Source: Leptoclinus maculatus (lineage: Eukaryota > Chordata > Actinopteri > Perciformes > Stichaeidae). From it: a DNA stretch of 64,000 nt. The translations under genes and the position numbers were made by a program. Where the stretch lies: the NCBI GenBank assembly GCA_032191485.1, contig JAVDOI010000007.1, forward strand, positions 5,962,042 to 6,026,041. The letters run 5' to 3'. The notes beneath the pieces are model-generated. The model was not told where the DNA came from and searched no databases. It was given only the letters and a program-made list of their open reading frames with translations. Positions 50,901 through 63,082 of the stretch are shown here, one piece after another. Each line of letters begins with the position of its first letter. Position 1 is the stretch's first letter.

Positions 50901-53900
50901 GAGAAGAACTCGGTTGACGCTGTCAGGTTGAAATACTTAATGAGACATTTTTTCTGCCCTGTTCCTGTTTACACGCGGACTCTGTTACTTCTGTTTGGAC
51001 TGTTCTACCCAGGCCGGTAAGCTCATGTGCATTTATGTTATCACTAAACGCCTGAACCCTACCTGTCTGTCTGCATTTGGGTTCTGTTCCTCGCTGCCTC
51101 GCACCCACCCACCCCCCCGTGACAATAAGGTATGCTAACATGCTTTAACATGCTAGCAAACCAAATAGTCTCTACTCTGTTACCACCCTCAGGCAAAGCC
51201 TTTCACTGTTGTGGGCAGAAATGTTTTCTTTCCCAGGAGCAGTAAAGGATGGGAGCCAATAACAAGTTATTTCGTTTTATCAATTTTCTCAAGATCATTA
51301 ATGAATTACCTTGTTATCTCACGATAAGAGAGTTGTTAAAGTCTTCCGGTATACGGAATATACCGGAAGACTTCCCAAGATAATTAGCTTGTGATCTAGT
51401 TTTTAAGATAAAGGGATTATATAAAATGATTGCAACAACCGTTCTTGGCTTCCGTTGATAAGATTAGCACGGCTTCTCTTTTTTGAATGAATATTATAGC
51501 CTCACTTGAGCAGACCTTTATTATTGTTTCAATCTGTTTGGTGTGTAGCATCACATGGCGGCCAGAGTTCAAGCTCTAACAGCTGCTTCACCTGTAATAT
51601 GTGCTGCAACAAATCGGCCTTTTAAGATACTTTCAAGGTGTGAACAGATTTCTGCTTAAGGTAGCCTAGTAGCTTGCAAAATAATTGCATATGTCTCCAT
51701 TATAGTGGTCAAATTGACCGTGTACATTCACCAAAGTAAAAGAGAAATGCGCACACCTACCTGAGAAGTATGTGATGGTCAGGCCCAGTATCGCTGGTGG
51801 GAGCAGAGACCAGGTGTAGAAATCAAGGAAGCTGAAGTAGAAAGCCACAGAGCTTCCAAAATACCCATTGACTGAATCTGGACAAAGCAGCAGACAGGTG
51901 TCTGGTGTAAGTGCATGCATGGATCGATTCATTCAAGAGACAGCCATTGCAATTTTTGCAAATTCGCATCACTTTCTGCATGTGGGAGTTCAGTCATGTG
52001 GTAGTGTGTGTTTGTTGTATTTACACCCACCCAGAGGCTGAGCCAGCTGATTCCCAGCATACCAGGCCTCACTGAGATCCTTCAGTTGGTCCGGGTTGTG
52101 GAGGGGAAGCGTGTCCACAATAACACCAGCTGACCCAAGCTTCCGCCCTGCAACAACATTCACTTTTACACCCACGACGAAACACCTTGAGGCCTTGAGG
52201 ACAGATGCAACGACTAATCCACACTGTATACAGTAACACACACACACACTTAATCAGTGCGTGACGCACTCTGAGGCTGATGCTGACCAAAGCAATTTCT
52301 TGATGGAATGTGAGGAGAGCAGAACAGCAGAGGTCAGCGAGCCATAGATGCAAATAGTGCATGTGGATGCTGGCTGAACGTTGAGTATTTACAACATTGC
52401 TGTCAACATGCTCCTAAGTGATGGTGAGATTGCTCAAAACGTAGTATATGAACTGGATGGGAGTCTGCAATGTGAAGAGATGCAAAAAATATCTGAACTA
52501 GTGTGTGTGTGTGTGTTTCCATCTTTGTCCCGAGGTATTCATTGAAATTATCTAATTAAGTAATAAATTGAAAAACAGAAATCCTCCCAATAAATCATTT
52601 TTTTCTTGATGGATATCTTTCCACTGTGTGTACATCGTGTCTGCCCAATACTGACAGTGAGAGCACTCACAGATGTTGTCACGGTGTTGCAGTGTGTGTC
52701 TGTCAGACAGGCCGGGTATCCTCAGGTCTCTCTGCGCCCGCATACCGTCCAGCTCATACTTCACGATGTACTGCCGCTCCGCCAGGGTCAGGAACACCTC
52801 CATGTTGTCTGTCACACACGTGGATGGACACACTGATACATAACTATAGCCAGCGATGAATACAAACACACACGGGAATCTGTGAGGCTGTACTTAGGCA
52901 CAGTGGTGCCTTAAGTCAGTGGGTTCTTTTTAAACCTAGGGGTCGGGACCCCCACGGGGGTCGCGAGATTATTTCAGGGGGTCGCGAGATGGTTGTGCAG
53001 AAAAATGATAAAAGAACACATTAGAAATAAGATAATATATTTTGGAATGGGGAATGTTTTTTTGCATTACATCGTCTGTACCGGTGATATAATTTGCCTC
53101 AGAATAGATTTTATTGAGTGTTTGTGAAAGTCAAAGTGTGCCTGCACGTCACAGGGAGAGAAAAAGTCACGGAACGCACCAAAAATCCGAAGTGCCTGGT
53201 GCACGACATGGCTCCAGGCACTTCGGAGGCTCTACTGCTGTACCTGAATCTTTAAAGTTGTCTCTGTCGCTGTAGGAGAAGGCTTCCATTTCCCCGCTGC
53301 GGTAAGTCTTACACAGACCCAACTCTTCAGTGGCTTTAAGTAACGTACAGCGCGGGGCGGAGAGCACGATGATGTCACCAGTGGCCTCCTCGCCCGGGTG
53401 GGCCAGTAATGCAGCACCTGGGGAGAGACAGTTAAAAACTTCAGTAGTTGATATATTATCAACACATACAGGCATTAGGAAACTGACTAGGTTTTGCATG
53501 ATGATCTGGGTGTGATTTCCTTGAGAAGTTAAGGAGTTCTGTCTTAGTTAGGTTGAGCTTTATGTTTTGATGTGACATTCAACGGGACAAGATGAGATGC
53601 TCGAAAACATAAAAAGAATGTTGATTGTCATCAGCAAAGAAATGATAATGGAATTATCCATTCATACATGAATAAAGTAGTTTGAATATTGAAATTAGGT
53701 GTTTCATCTGCAAAGAAATACATGTGAATATAGCTGCAGAAAACCAGTATCCATCTTTTTTCATGTTCATAGGAATCATTGAACTATATTTATGTATTTT
53801 GACAACTGGCATGTAAATGCAAATGCCTTATTGCTAGATGCTTTACATGCTGGAGACCCTCCAGGCAATGCGTCTTCTGTTCCATAGACTTTCAGCATGA

Positions 53901-54282
53901 GAGAGAGAAAGGCTCATACGTGTTTGATATGCATGCTTTTCTTTGCAGGGTTGCAATCGATGCAGACGGAAAAGTGAGCCCTACAGGACTCCTGCAGCTC
54001 ATCACTGTTATTCGAGCGCTCACCTCCATCTTTCTGAGGAGCTCCGATCACTCTGATGAGCCACCTTTTCGTCTCAGGGCGAACCTTCTCTCCGAGCTTC
54101 ACCAGAACCAACGGCTCGACCCGCTCCGATACACAGCAGGGGCAACTAACTTTGGTCCAGTCCGGTCCAATAGTGGTAGCACTCAGTTTGCTCAGGGCCA
54201 ACCCCGCTGGAGTCTTAGCCTCCGGCTGCTCGGCTGTTTCACTGCTGCTGCCACCACCTTCATCACCACCTGCCTTACTCAT
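47924..54282 (-). CDS. ano10: Anoctamin-10 (TMEM16K)
   Basis: Fourteen coding exons on the minus strand join in frame into 696 aa (human 660): 54282-54024, 53417-53244, 52808-52671, 52147-52031, 51877-51761, 50889-50554, 50396-50214, 50067-50012, 49904-49830, 48912-48748, 48652-48461, 48375-48238, 48149-48033, 47947-47924. Residues 1 to ~260 are the cytosolic N domain (VLVKLGEKVRPETKRWL); then ~10 membrane segments. The conserved LSYRWGT...FAEPRPGFHG and VWQ motifs identify ANO10. The five acidic calcium-site residues of TMEM16 proteins are present: Glu502 (NQVTEVVIP), Glu545 and Glu548 (EYIEL), Glu577 and Asp581 (TEIRTD). ANO10 acts as a calcium-regulated lipid scramblase-type protein of ER/endosomes; human mutations cause recessive ataxia. 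The ATG at 54282 lies 8 bases inside an exon after acceptor CTTCACAG, so a 5' UTR exon lies upstream. The ano10a/ano10b choice is open. Confidence 0.94.
52926..53010 (+). repeat. hAT (Zaphod-type) end fragment in ANO10 intron
   Basis: GGGTCGGGACCCCCACGGGGGTCGCGAGATTATTTCAGGGGGTCGCGAGATGG matches the subterminal pattern seen at 21089 and 56383. A short remnant only. Confidence 0.55.
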
Positions 54283-54289
54283 GCTGAGA

Positions 54290-55700
54290 CTGTGAAGAAA
54301 TGTTAACAAAACAGTTTTAGTTTGCGGTTACCGTCCGCTGTTATGTTCACTGTTCTCCATCCTAAACATCTCCCAATAGAGGAGCTAGGGGGGTAGATCA
54401 TGTTCAAAGAACTATAGGTTTGGTGACACTGTAAAAAGAATTGTGAGGTTTTCTACAAAATATCCTAACGACTATTTGTACATGGTCCCCAGAGGATAAA
54501 TCCTACTGACATTAGCGGTCCCTGACTTTTTCTATAGTGCCACCAAGGGGTTGACATTATTGCCTTCCAGTGAAATACTTCTACAACTGGATTGCCATTA
54601 AATATTGCACGAACATTCACGGTGCCCAGAGGAGGAATTCAAATGAATTTGGTGATCTGACTTTACCAAAGGTGGATCAAAGTTTTCACTTATCCTGGGA
54701 AATATCTCCATATCTACAAGATGGATTTGGACAACGTTGTGCACAGACATTCATGGTTACCAGAGGTTGAATGCTAGTGACTTTATTAATCGACTGACGT
54801 TTCCTCCAGCAAAAACCATGAGGTTGACATTTGCGCTGTTTAAGGAGATGTCTCGACAACTACTGGGTGGATTGTCATGACATTTGGTTCAGACATTCAC
54901 GCCCCCGTCAGGATGACTTGTAATAATTGAAGTGATCATCATCAGTTCAAATTGTCACTTTGTCCAATACGGTTTGTGACCAAACACCTGCAAAACTAAT
55001 AACATACTAATAAAGTACAATTCAGCTGTACTTTGTGTTAATAAACAAATGTGGGAGTGCTAACATGCTAACTTAAGATGAAGTCCATGGTAAACATTAA
55101 ACCCTCTTAACATCAGCATGTTAGCATTGCAAATGTGAGCATGGTAGCATGCATATGTCAGTTTAGTTCACTGTCGTTACTTTATTTATGAATCTTTTCA
55201 TGAGCTGATGAAAGTCATGAGGCAATAAAACACAGTTTTATTAGTCAGCGCTTATTACACCTGTTTAAGGACTCTGTTAGTGTGCCACCTTTGCAAACAC
55301 CTTTTAGAGATGACTTTTTCATAATCAATCATTTACATATTTGAGTGCAGTCATATCTTGACAGTTATGATTTTCATCTTTCATTTCTGCATTTGCATCA
55401 CCAGCTATTACATCATAACAGCATTAGGCCGGTTATGTGAGACTAAACAGGCAGCAACTTTAGGCATAATCTTTCCAGGAATCTGCATACTGTACTTGGT
55501 AACTCTTGGTTACTTGCTACACCCTTCAGATATGAACCTACTGAAAATGTTCCGCTTCACAGGAAGTCAAAAACAGCAGATAAAAGAACTTCTTCTGATT
55601 TGACTGCATCGCTACACAGACAAAGTCACAGTGGACAGAATAAGACTTGACAGAGACACAGGAAGACACAACTGAAACTGATACCGTCCCTCCTATGGGG
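54290..55700. repeat. Region upstream of ANO10 exon, interspersed-repeat DNA
   Basis: From about 54420 to 55165 this carries the same interspersed repeat type as 29507-29860 (GCTAACATGCTAAC, with phrases such as CAACTACTGGGTGGATTGTCATGACATTTGG). The ANO10 5' UTR exon must lie somewhere upstream, but it could not be placed. Confidence 0.5.
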
Positions 55701-57559
55701 ATTGAGTTATGTTTAAACAGACAGTGACAGCGAGGAAGAGAGAGAGAGAGAGAGAGCGAGAGAGAGCGAGAGAGAGAGAGAGAGACGTATACAGGGGGAC
55801 AGAGGATGACTCAGGAAATACAGCACCTGGCAGGGAGCGTAGATGACGAGGTATTGGTTGGTCTCTGGTCCTACAGCGGGCCCACAACCCCTCCTCCGAA
55901 CTCCTGTTTGGACACACACACACACACACAAATGAACATGAAGACAACATCTGTTCAGGTTTCCTGAATAGAACGCCAGAAATAACACAATCTCACTCTC
56001 TGAACACACTTACCCCGCCTCAGTGTGTGGTTCCTCCCAGCTTATTGTGCGGGTATGTGTGTTTGTGTGTGTGTGTGTGTGTATATGTCAGGAATGCGGA
56101 GGAACTTCCACAGACTGCAGGGTGTGGAGGGTTGTTTGGTTTATATTCAGACTCCTCCCTCCTGCTAGTGCTCTGCTTTACTGCTGCTACTGGGTCCTAC
56201 TGCTCCACCCTCCTCTGCTTATATGCTCCGGGGCAACTACACTTTGGGTGGAAACTTCTAAGACAATCTGCTGCTTTTAAACACATGTCGGGTAGAACCA
56301 GAGTAGAGCACTGCTGACCTTTACTGTATCCAAACAAAAAGCTAATCCAATGTTTGACACTAATTAAACCGTACCATGAGTGGTTCTCAACCTGAGGGTT
56401 GAAACCCTAAAAGGGGTCATGAGAGGAATGTTAAAGGGCGTAAGATGATTATTATAGCAGGAGAAAGGAGGGGGAAAACTACATTATGCCATACAGCATT
56501 ATGTTTTCTAATCTTTGCTTATTTATTTTATTCCTGCTTAAATTCTTAAAAACGTATTTAAAAAATATTGAGAAGGGAGAATCACAACTGATCAAAACTC
56601 ATAGACATGTACCGTGTCATTGGGTTTGCATTCATTGTTTGGCATTGGCAAATAAGAGTCCACAGCCATGCTAGCAGTTCAATCAGGAGAGACAAGTGAA
56701 TGATTAGTAGTTCATATTTATTATGACAGATGCTGCGTTAATGAGTAACACAGAAATTCTTTGGGGCTTGAACTCGAGAGATTTGTGATCGAGTTGTGGT
56801 TGCCCTGAGCGGCAACAAGATAAATCCCCCCGTGGAGTCCAGACACTGGTGGTGATGGTGGCTGATGAGGCTGATGAATCTGTGAAGATTGGGCGGAGAT
56901 GGGGAGGTGGGGGTGTGCGTAACAGCAGCATGAACCTACTGAAGGTAGAGAGACAATCATATTTAAAGGGACAGCAGCAAGATGATAGGCTAACGATGAA
57001 ATTGTGTAGTTATGCTATTGGATAGAGAGACCAGCTGATCTAGACTGCTGATATCATGATTGACGGCCCCGAACCATAACAGCAAGGAAATAATGAGTGT
57101 GCATGCGTGAGGAGTGATTGCAGATGTATGGTAAATAAACTACGGGCTTAGGCATGCAAGAGTATAGTCTTCCTGTCTGAACTTACGCTAGAGCTTCATT
57201 TCTGTGAGGCTGTACTAAAGAACAGCAGGGAGATGAATGCTAACATCCGCATGCTAACAATGACAATAATGGCATGCTAGTATTTAGCAGGTAATGTTTA
57301 CCACAATCTTAGGTAAGCATGTTAGCATGCTGCTAACATGCGCTAATTAGCAGCAAACACAAAGTAAAACTGAGGCTGAAGGTAATGTCGTTTGTTTTGC
57401 AAAGAAGATATTAATAAAAGCCTGGGGCAAAGTCAACTGTGGACCTGGTGGTGGCGCTACATGAAAAGACAAAGTTCAGATGACGTTGTCAAAGCGTTTC
57501 ACTAAAAAACTAAAATATCGACCTTGTGGCGCTGGAGGAAAAGTCAGGGGACCCCTAAG
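55701..57559. other. Intergenic region between ANO10 and FA2H
   Basis: Contains a (GA)n tract at about 55736-55787, short CA/GT tracts at 55911-55930 and 56055-56084, a hAT end fragment at 56383-56450 (GGTTCTCAACCTGAGGGTTGAAACCC) and GCTAACATG-type repeat at 57230-57360. No coding exon was recognised. An ANO10 promoter or first exon may be hidden here. Confidence 0.45.
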
Positions 57560-57776
57560 GTCTACATTACATTACAGTCATTTAGCAGACGCTTTTATCC
57601 AAAGCGATTTACAATTCAGATTCTATCACATTTCTACACCGTAGGCAGGAGCAATTCTGGGGTTAAGTGTCTTGCTCAAGGACACATCGACATGCGACTA
57701 GTGGAGCCGGAGCCGAGGATCGAACCGCCGATCCTCTGATTGAAGGACGGCCCTGCTACCCACTTACCCACAGTTG
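57560..57776 (-). mobile_element. tRNA-derived SINE
   Basis: On the minus strand it starts with a tRNA-like head (box A-like GTGGGTAAGTGGG near 57760-57772, box B-like GGTTCGATCC at 57717-57726), continues through the body shared with 12937-13170, and ends in a tail (AAATCGCTTTGGATAAAAGC then GTCTGCTAAATGACTGTAAT) followed by TAATG repeats at 57560-57570. Confidence 0.75.
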
Positions 57777-58482
57777 CCCACGTGTGTGTCATCCTCTGGG
57801 GAATGTCAAAGAATGTCATCATATTCATCTAATATTGATATTTCATCTGGATTAAAGTGGTGGACCAATCGTCTGACGTACCAACATCCCCACATTGTGG
57901 TCCCTGGTAGGGAACCAATGCTTTATGATATGGAGCTCTCTGAAAGTCCCTTGGTGTTTTTAGTAGTATCAGTAAATTTGTACGTTGTTGTAGCACCTCT
58001 TAAATGTATAGGAAGGGCAATGTTGGTTTTTCAGTCTACCACTTTGGTCTAAACTGTAATATCTTAAATATTTGATGGGTTTCCATGTTATTTAAGCATT
58101 CATGCCCCCATGAAGATGAATTGTTTCGATGTTGTTGATCCCTTAACCACGGAAATGTATAATAAACAGTGATCAAACAAAAAGTACAAGACAGACTGAC
58201 ATCAGAAATATATAGACATTTATTTACAAATACGTTTTTTTGCATTTGCATAGACACTTAAAATTCCAAAATAAAAGTTATAAGAAATTAAAGTAAACAG
58301 ATTTAGGAAATATTATTTTACGCTGCATAATTTAGCACAAGGAAAGATTCACTTGTCAAGATCAAGGCGTACAAGCTGTTGTCTTTCATCTATATCATAT
58401 AAATATACATAAATAAGATCTGTGTGTACTGAATCGTTTTACTTTGCCAAGCAGCCGCCACAATCAGTTTGCATTATTACAC

Positions 58483-58513
<31 letters not shown>

Positions 58514-60452
58514 TACCGACGTCAAAAGTCATCTTTGGTTCTCTCTGAAGCAACATGTTTGTGGTCATTATATCAAAGTCAGGATTCTTTCTTCATGATG
58601 CGTTGAGCATTCATTATCAACTGGACTGTGTGCAGCGTGAGACGGACGGTGTTATGGTTATATATAAACCGATATGCTGCAGACACATTTTGGTGCAGTT
58701 AAAGCTCAATCCTGGTGAAACTGGTTTTTATCAGAAACAGTGTTTTGGCGACGAGGATTATTGCTGCACTGAATATTAAGGGGAAAAAACTTCCGTATTA
58801 TTATTTTACTCCTCTTCATAAGCTTTCTGAAATAGATTTTGCATGTTATCTTACAAAAGCATATGTATTATGTAAATGGGAGTCTTTTCTTCAAACTAGA
58901 AACGTGGATAAGAAATGATTTTCTACAGTTGTAGTATATTCTCACTTTGCTCTGCCTATTTATGTAAATGGCTTTTAATTAAGTTTGTTCTGCTTTAGTT
59001 ATCAGTGTTTAGCTGTTGAGCGTTTAGAGGAGACATTCTGAGGATCCGCCAGTCGCCATCAAGATCTCCTGCTGCTCGGTCAGATGGTTCATCCATCGTC
59101 ATCCTGCTGGGGTCTGCAGGGCCACTAAAAAAAAAATGAACCCCGAGATCCCCACAGCAGGAAGTCTGACAGGCCGGCCTCATTCCTTCAGCTCTGTCCC
59201 TCTGATGCCATGACAACTATTTAATTAAACAATCTCCTCTTCTGTACATAACGTCTTACAAAATATGTTTTCTACATCTTTGTTGTATAATGAATGACAA
59301 AAAAGAAAAGAGAAGACGGAGGAAGTATTACAAAAGACTTGCAAAAATATATCTCCAGTGGTTAGAAACATGTAGGACTCTGCTTTACAGGACACGTTAA
59401 CGTTACATTGCATTAGTGCCCTACGGTATGATTTCACGTCTGCGGCTTTGCTGGTCGTGAATAAATTAAATCTCAACTCTCAGCATGTTGAAACATCTGA
59501 AACCAAACATTTACTGGTCACAGACGTTTCCAAAAACTACAGTGGAGGGAAAACGGTGGAGGGAACATCTGTAGACTGTTACAATACCTGCAGCGTAACA
59601 GAGTGTAGCAGCGTAGCGGGGTGACCGGCGGCAAAAAGAGAAACATTAAAGCTGCAGACAGTGCGGAGGGAGGATGAAGGTTATTCATTCCTGAGTTGGT
59701 TCACCCGTTCACAGGCTCTCTCTCTCACCTCTACACACACTCTCTCACTAATTTGTGTAAGGGCGTGGTCACACATGAGGTGATATTTGGGCTGTATGTG
59801 GGCGGTGCCGATTGGGGTCAACCGCACACACACACGCTTCTTTGCTATCGGTTGAGGCTGTGACCTCGCCGGTCAAAGTTCACCAAAGTTTAAAGTGAAG
59901 ATGCATTTGAGAATAGAAGAGTGCGTATTTGGAGTATTTTTTGGAGTTTGTTCAGTGTGATTTTGAATGTGCACTATAGTATTCTACCGCTCTGGTAATT
60001 CCTTCAAAATGTAATTACAACGCAATGATCAAAATACACAGATCAGCCCTTGTGTGTGTGTCTCTCGCTGGCCTTCCTCCGATTACTTGGCTGGCGAGGT
60101 CAGTGCGGTGAAGAGCACAGCGGTAGTAGATGTTGGTTTGGTTAATAATAATTAAAACAATTTAAAAAATGGCACAGAAAGGCTTTGCAACAGTGCAGGA
60201 ATGATCACGGAGTAGAAACGGTGCGTACTGGTCGACGCACCCACATGATGTTTTGCGTGCAGGGAACAAAAAAGCAGGATGACGTAAGATGGACGTGTGG
60301 ACTCGTCAGATTCCTCAATAGCGGAAGAGTCCGCCGTGGTTTTGAAAGCTGTGGCGGCAGAGATTGAACTACGTGTGGTTACAGCGTGTGGGCTGGTTGC
60401 TAGGCAGGGTGGTTGATAAGTCCTGTGGCCCTTCAGGAGAGCCGTTTCTGTG
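57777..60452 (-). other. fa2h: FA2H 3' UTR side and downstream spacer
   Basis: No coding content. A minus-strand AATAAA (TTTATT at about 58211-58216) is a candidate end for an unusually long FA2H 3' UTR. A (TCA)n run lies at 58485-58513. Where the UTR truly ends cannot be told. Confidence 0.4.
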
Positions 60453-61488
60453 TTAGAACTTCTCATTGGGGATGAGTGTGTTGAAGGGGTGGTCCCAGAA
60501 CGTGGAGGTGATTCCAAAACCTGGAAAGAGATCACATTGTTACTTCAGATAGAGCAGACAAAAACAGAAGCATGGAGAATCAAACCTAAAGATCCAACAG
60601 CATCTTCCTTGGCCCCTATATGTCTGTCAAATGTCCGGCTTCCAGCGCTCACCTGCTCTCTGGTGCTCAAAGTGGTGTTTGACGTGGTAGGCCTTCAGGC
60701 CGTACATGTACGAGCCTCTCTTGGGCGAACCGTAGTGAAGGTAGTAGTGGATCATGTCGTACACGACGTAGCCACACAGTCCTCCGACGAACACCGACGT
60801 CCCGAGGATCTCCGGGAGCGTGCTGCACAGGATTAGATAGAAACTCCCCACCACCAGGGAGGCCAGGCCGGGGGGGAAGACCAGCCGAGAGCCGTCGAAC
60901 GGAGACTGCGGAGACAGACATCGTACACCCGAGACGGGATGAAAAGCACGTTCGTTTAAAGAGAATCATAAATGATCAATGTCAATTATAACGATTGATA
61001 ACATTCAGAGCACAAAAGTGAGGTTGAAACTATGTTGGAATAGAGAGAAAGTTGTTTATTACCGTCAATAAAGGGCATATAATAAACAGTTAGGAGCTAA
61101 TGGTTAAACCACTTTTATGGCCCGTCCCTCAGTGGCCCAGTGTGTGTTGTACCTTGTGGTGCTGCCCGTGCAGGAGGAAGTGTATCATGATGAGGTAGTA
61201 GTTGTGGGCCGGCGGCTTCATGTGAAAGACAAAGCGATGGATGCAGTACTCGATGAAGGACCACAAGAACCAGCCCATCAGAAAGAGCAGTGGGAAGAGG
61301 TACTTGTGTATCGGGACAGAGATGCCTGGGAACACACACACACACAGATAGTGACATAAGATACACACACACGTTAGCTGGAGCGATGATGACGTGGTAT
61401 TATAGGGTCGTGTGCGTACGTAAATGAGATGCTTAATTTGAATCATGATACCAGAATTGTATGGCTGTGTGTTCAGGCAGGCACTGTT

Positions 61489-61540
<52 letters not shown>

Positions 61541-61641
61541 CTGAAGTGAGGTTGAGCCTGGTGGTGCCCTTAGCCAGGGTGGTGTAGCAGTGCCAACCGA
61601 AATAAAACACAATAGGAAGCCACACCACTGGTACCCAGTAC
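60453..61641 (-). CDS. fa2h: Fatty acid 2-hydroxylase, C-terminal four exons (partial)
   Basis: Exons 61641-61541, 61325-61153, 60905-60653 and 60520-60453 join in frame (phases 2, 1, 0, 1) and end at TAA. They encode the catalytic part of FA2H: membrane segments (WVPVVWLPIVFYFGW, LFPLLFLMGWFLW) and the di-iron histidine boxes HRFVFH, HFLLHGQHH, HYYLHYG and HVKHHFEH, ending FGITSTFWDHPFNTLIPNEKF. The enzyme hydroxylates fatty acids at C2 in the ER for 2-hydroxy-ceramides and myelin galactolipids, using electrons from its own N-terminal cytochrome b5 domain. That domain and the start codon lie beyond 64000. No defect was seen. Human mutations cause leukodystrophy/SPG35. Confidence 0.94.
61495..61538 (+). 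repeat. (TG)n microsatellite abutting an FA2H donor
   Basis: The run ends directly at the minus-strand donor G|GTAACACAC (61541/61540), so the FA2H intron starts with GTAA followed by a (CA)n tract. Confidence 0.9.
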
Positions 61642-62153
61642 CTGTAGCAAGAGAGCACATAGCAATATGGTCATTCTCTCGTTCTCTTGAAACCACCAGC
61701 TGCTCTAGTGCAGAGCTGTTGATGAACTACGACTATGATGAGTTCCGCCGGTTGGCAATTACTGTTGCCTTGATCGGGGTCGATCAAGGCATTTTTTTAC
61801 CAGATCGGTATCGGCTATATTGTGTTTTTACATGCTAAGCTTTCATGCAAAGCAACGAACGACGGCGGTCAACTCTCTGCTGTCCGCCTAGTGCGTGAGC
61901 CGGGGCTGTTTAAATTGTGATTTACATAGTTTATGTGCACTTGTTTCATTTCAGCGCACTGTGAGCCGCTTTTGCTGTCAGCTATTCATGGATGCAGGAC
62001 ATTTATTTCTTAAAGCAACGCAGGGCTATTCAAATGTCAAGGCTTTTGGTTGATTTGAATAGAGTATTAGGAGTTTGCACTGTGCAGCTGTACTATCTAG
62101 GAAAATAGAAGTATCTGATCAGGATCATATATATATATATATATATATACACA

Positions 62154-62990
62154 CAGTGTAACGGATAACGAATCGATCCGTGATCGGTTTGGATCACTCC
62201 TCACGGTTCGGATCACTCCTCACGGTTCGGATCACTCCTCACGGTTCGGATCACTTGTGAACCGCGGATCAATTGAGTATTTTTAATTTTTTTTTACAGT
62301 GTAATCATCATAGTGTGTAATAAAGTGTTACTGCTGCTGTTCCTTTTCAAGTAACAAGTACCTGAATATCAATGCAGAGTGTCAGTGAACAGATATAAAG
62401 CAGCAGTGTGTTCACGTGAACGGAGCAGGTTAAAAGCATTTAACGGTGAAAGTCACGGCGAGCGGAGGAACTGCGGCCGCGGCTTCATTTAAGTCGCAAG
62501 TTTGGGAGCATTTTGTCTTCTTTGTAACTTATAATGACGGATAAGGGTGGTGGACAAAAGCGTTACGGTATGTAGGCTTTGTTTAAATAGAAAGACATAC
62601 GACAACGGCCATACATCGGACATGTCCACACATATGAAGCTCCACCATCAGTCAGTGACGGGGGACAAGCCACAACAACAACTTATCACCGCGGCATTTA
62701 AGAAAGCGTTTGTGGCAGAATCAGACCGGGCTAAAGCTATTACAACATCTATTGGGCTCTTTATTGCTGCAGACATGAGGCCATTCTCCGTTGTGGAAAA
62801 CAAAGGATTTCAAAATCTGGTTAAAATGCTTGAGCCACGCTACGAAATCCACTCAGCACCCACTTCAGTATGAAGCTCGTTCCAGGCCTCTATGAAGAGG
62901 AGAAGACTGTGACCGCTCACTTCATCGCGGTGGAGTGGAGAATCAAAGTCCGGTGCTGCAGACACACATCTGGCGCTACCCTTTCCCCAG
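62154..62990 (+). mobile_element. hAT transposon fragment with BED-type zinc finger
   Basis: Starts with CAGTGTAACGGATAACGAAT, a hAT-like end, followed by 19-bp tandem repeats GGATCACTCCTCACGGTTC (about three copies, 62199-62255). The ORF 62547-62873 encodes a BED-like finger (CRLCLNRKTYDN...MSTHMKLHH) and a segment RPFSVVENKGFQNLVKMLEPRYE, the conserved N-terminal part of ZBED-type hAT transposases. The catalytic core is missing, so it is a truncated, inactive copy. The right boundary is unclear. It probably lies in the FA2H intron upstream of the exon at 61641. Confidence 0.75.
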
Positions 62991-63082
62991 ATAATGTAGA
63001 TATATTCTCATCTTTTTGAAAATAAACATCTTAAATAGTGTGCTTTTCATGTAAGACTGTAGCCCAAAGTCATTTGCTTTAA

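Noticed and set aside
55358..55603. 81-codon hydrophobic frame
   Set aside because: It has two possible membrane segments but no recognisable family, no splice-site support and lies in repeat-rich DNA. Too weak to call a gene.
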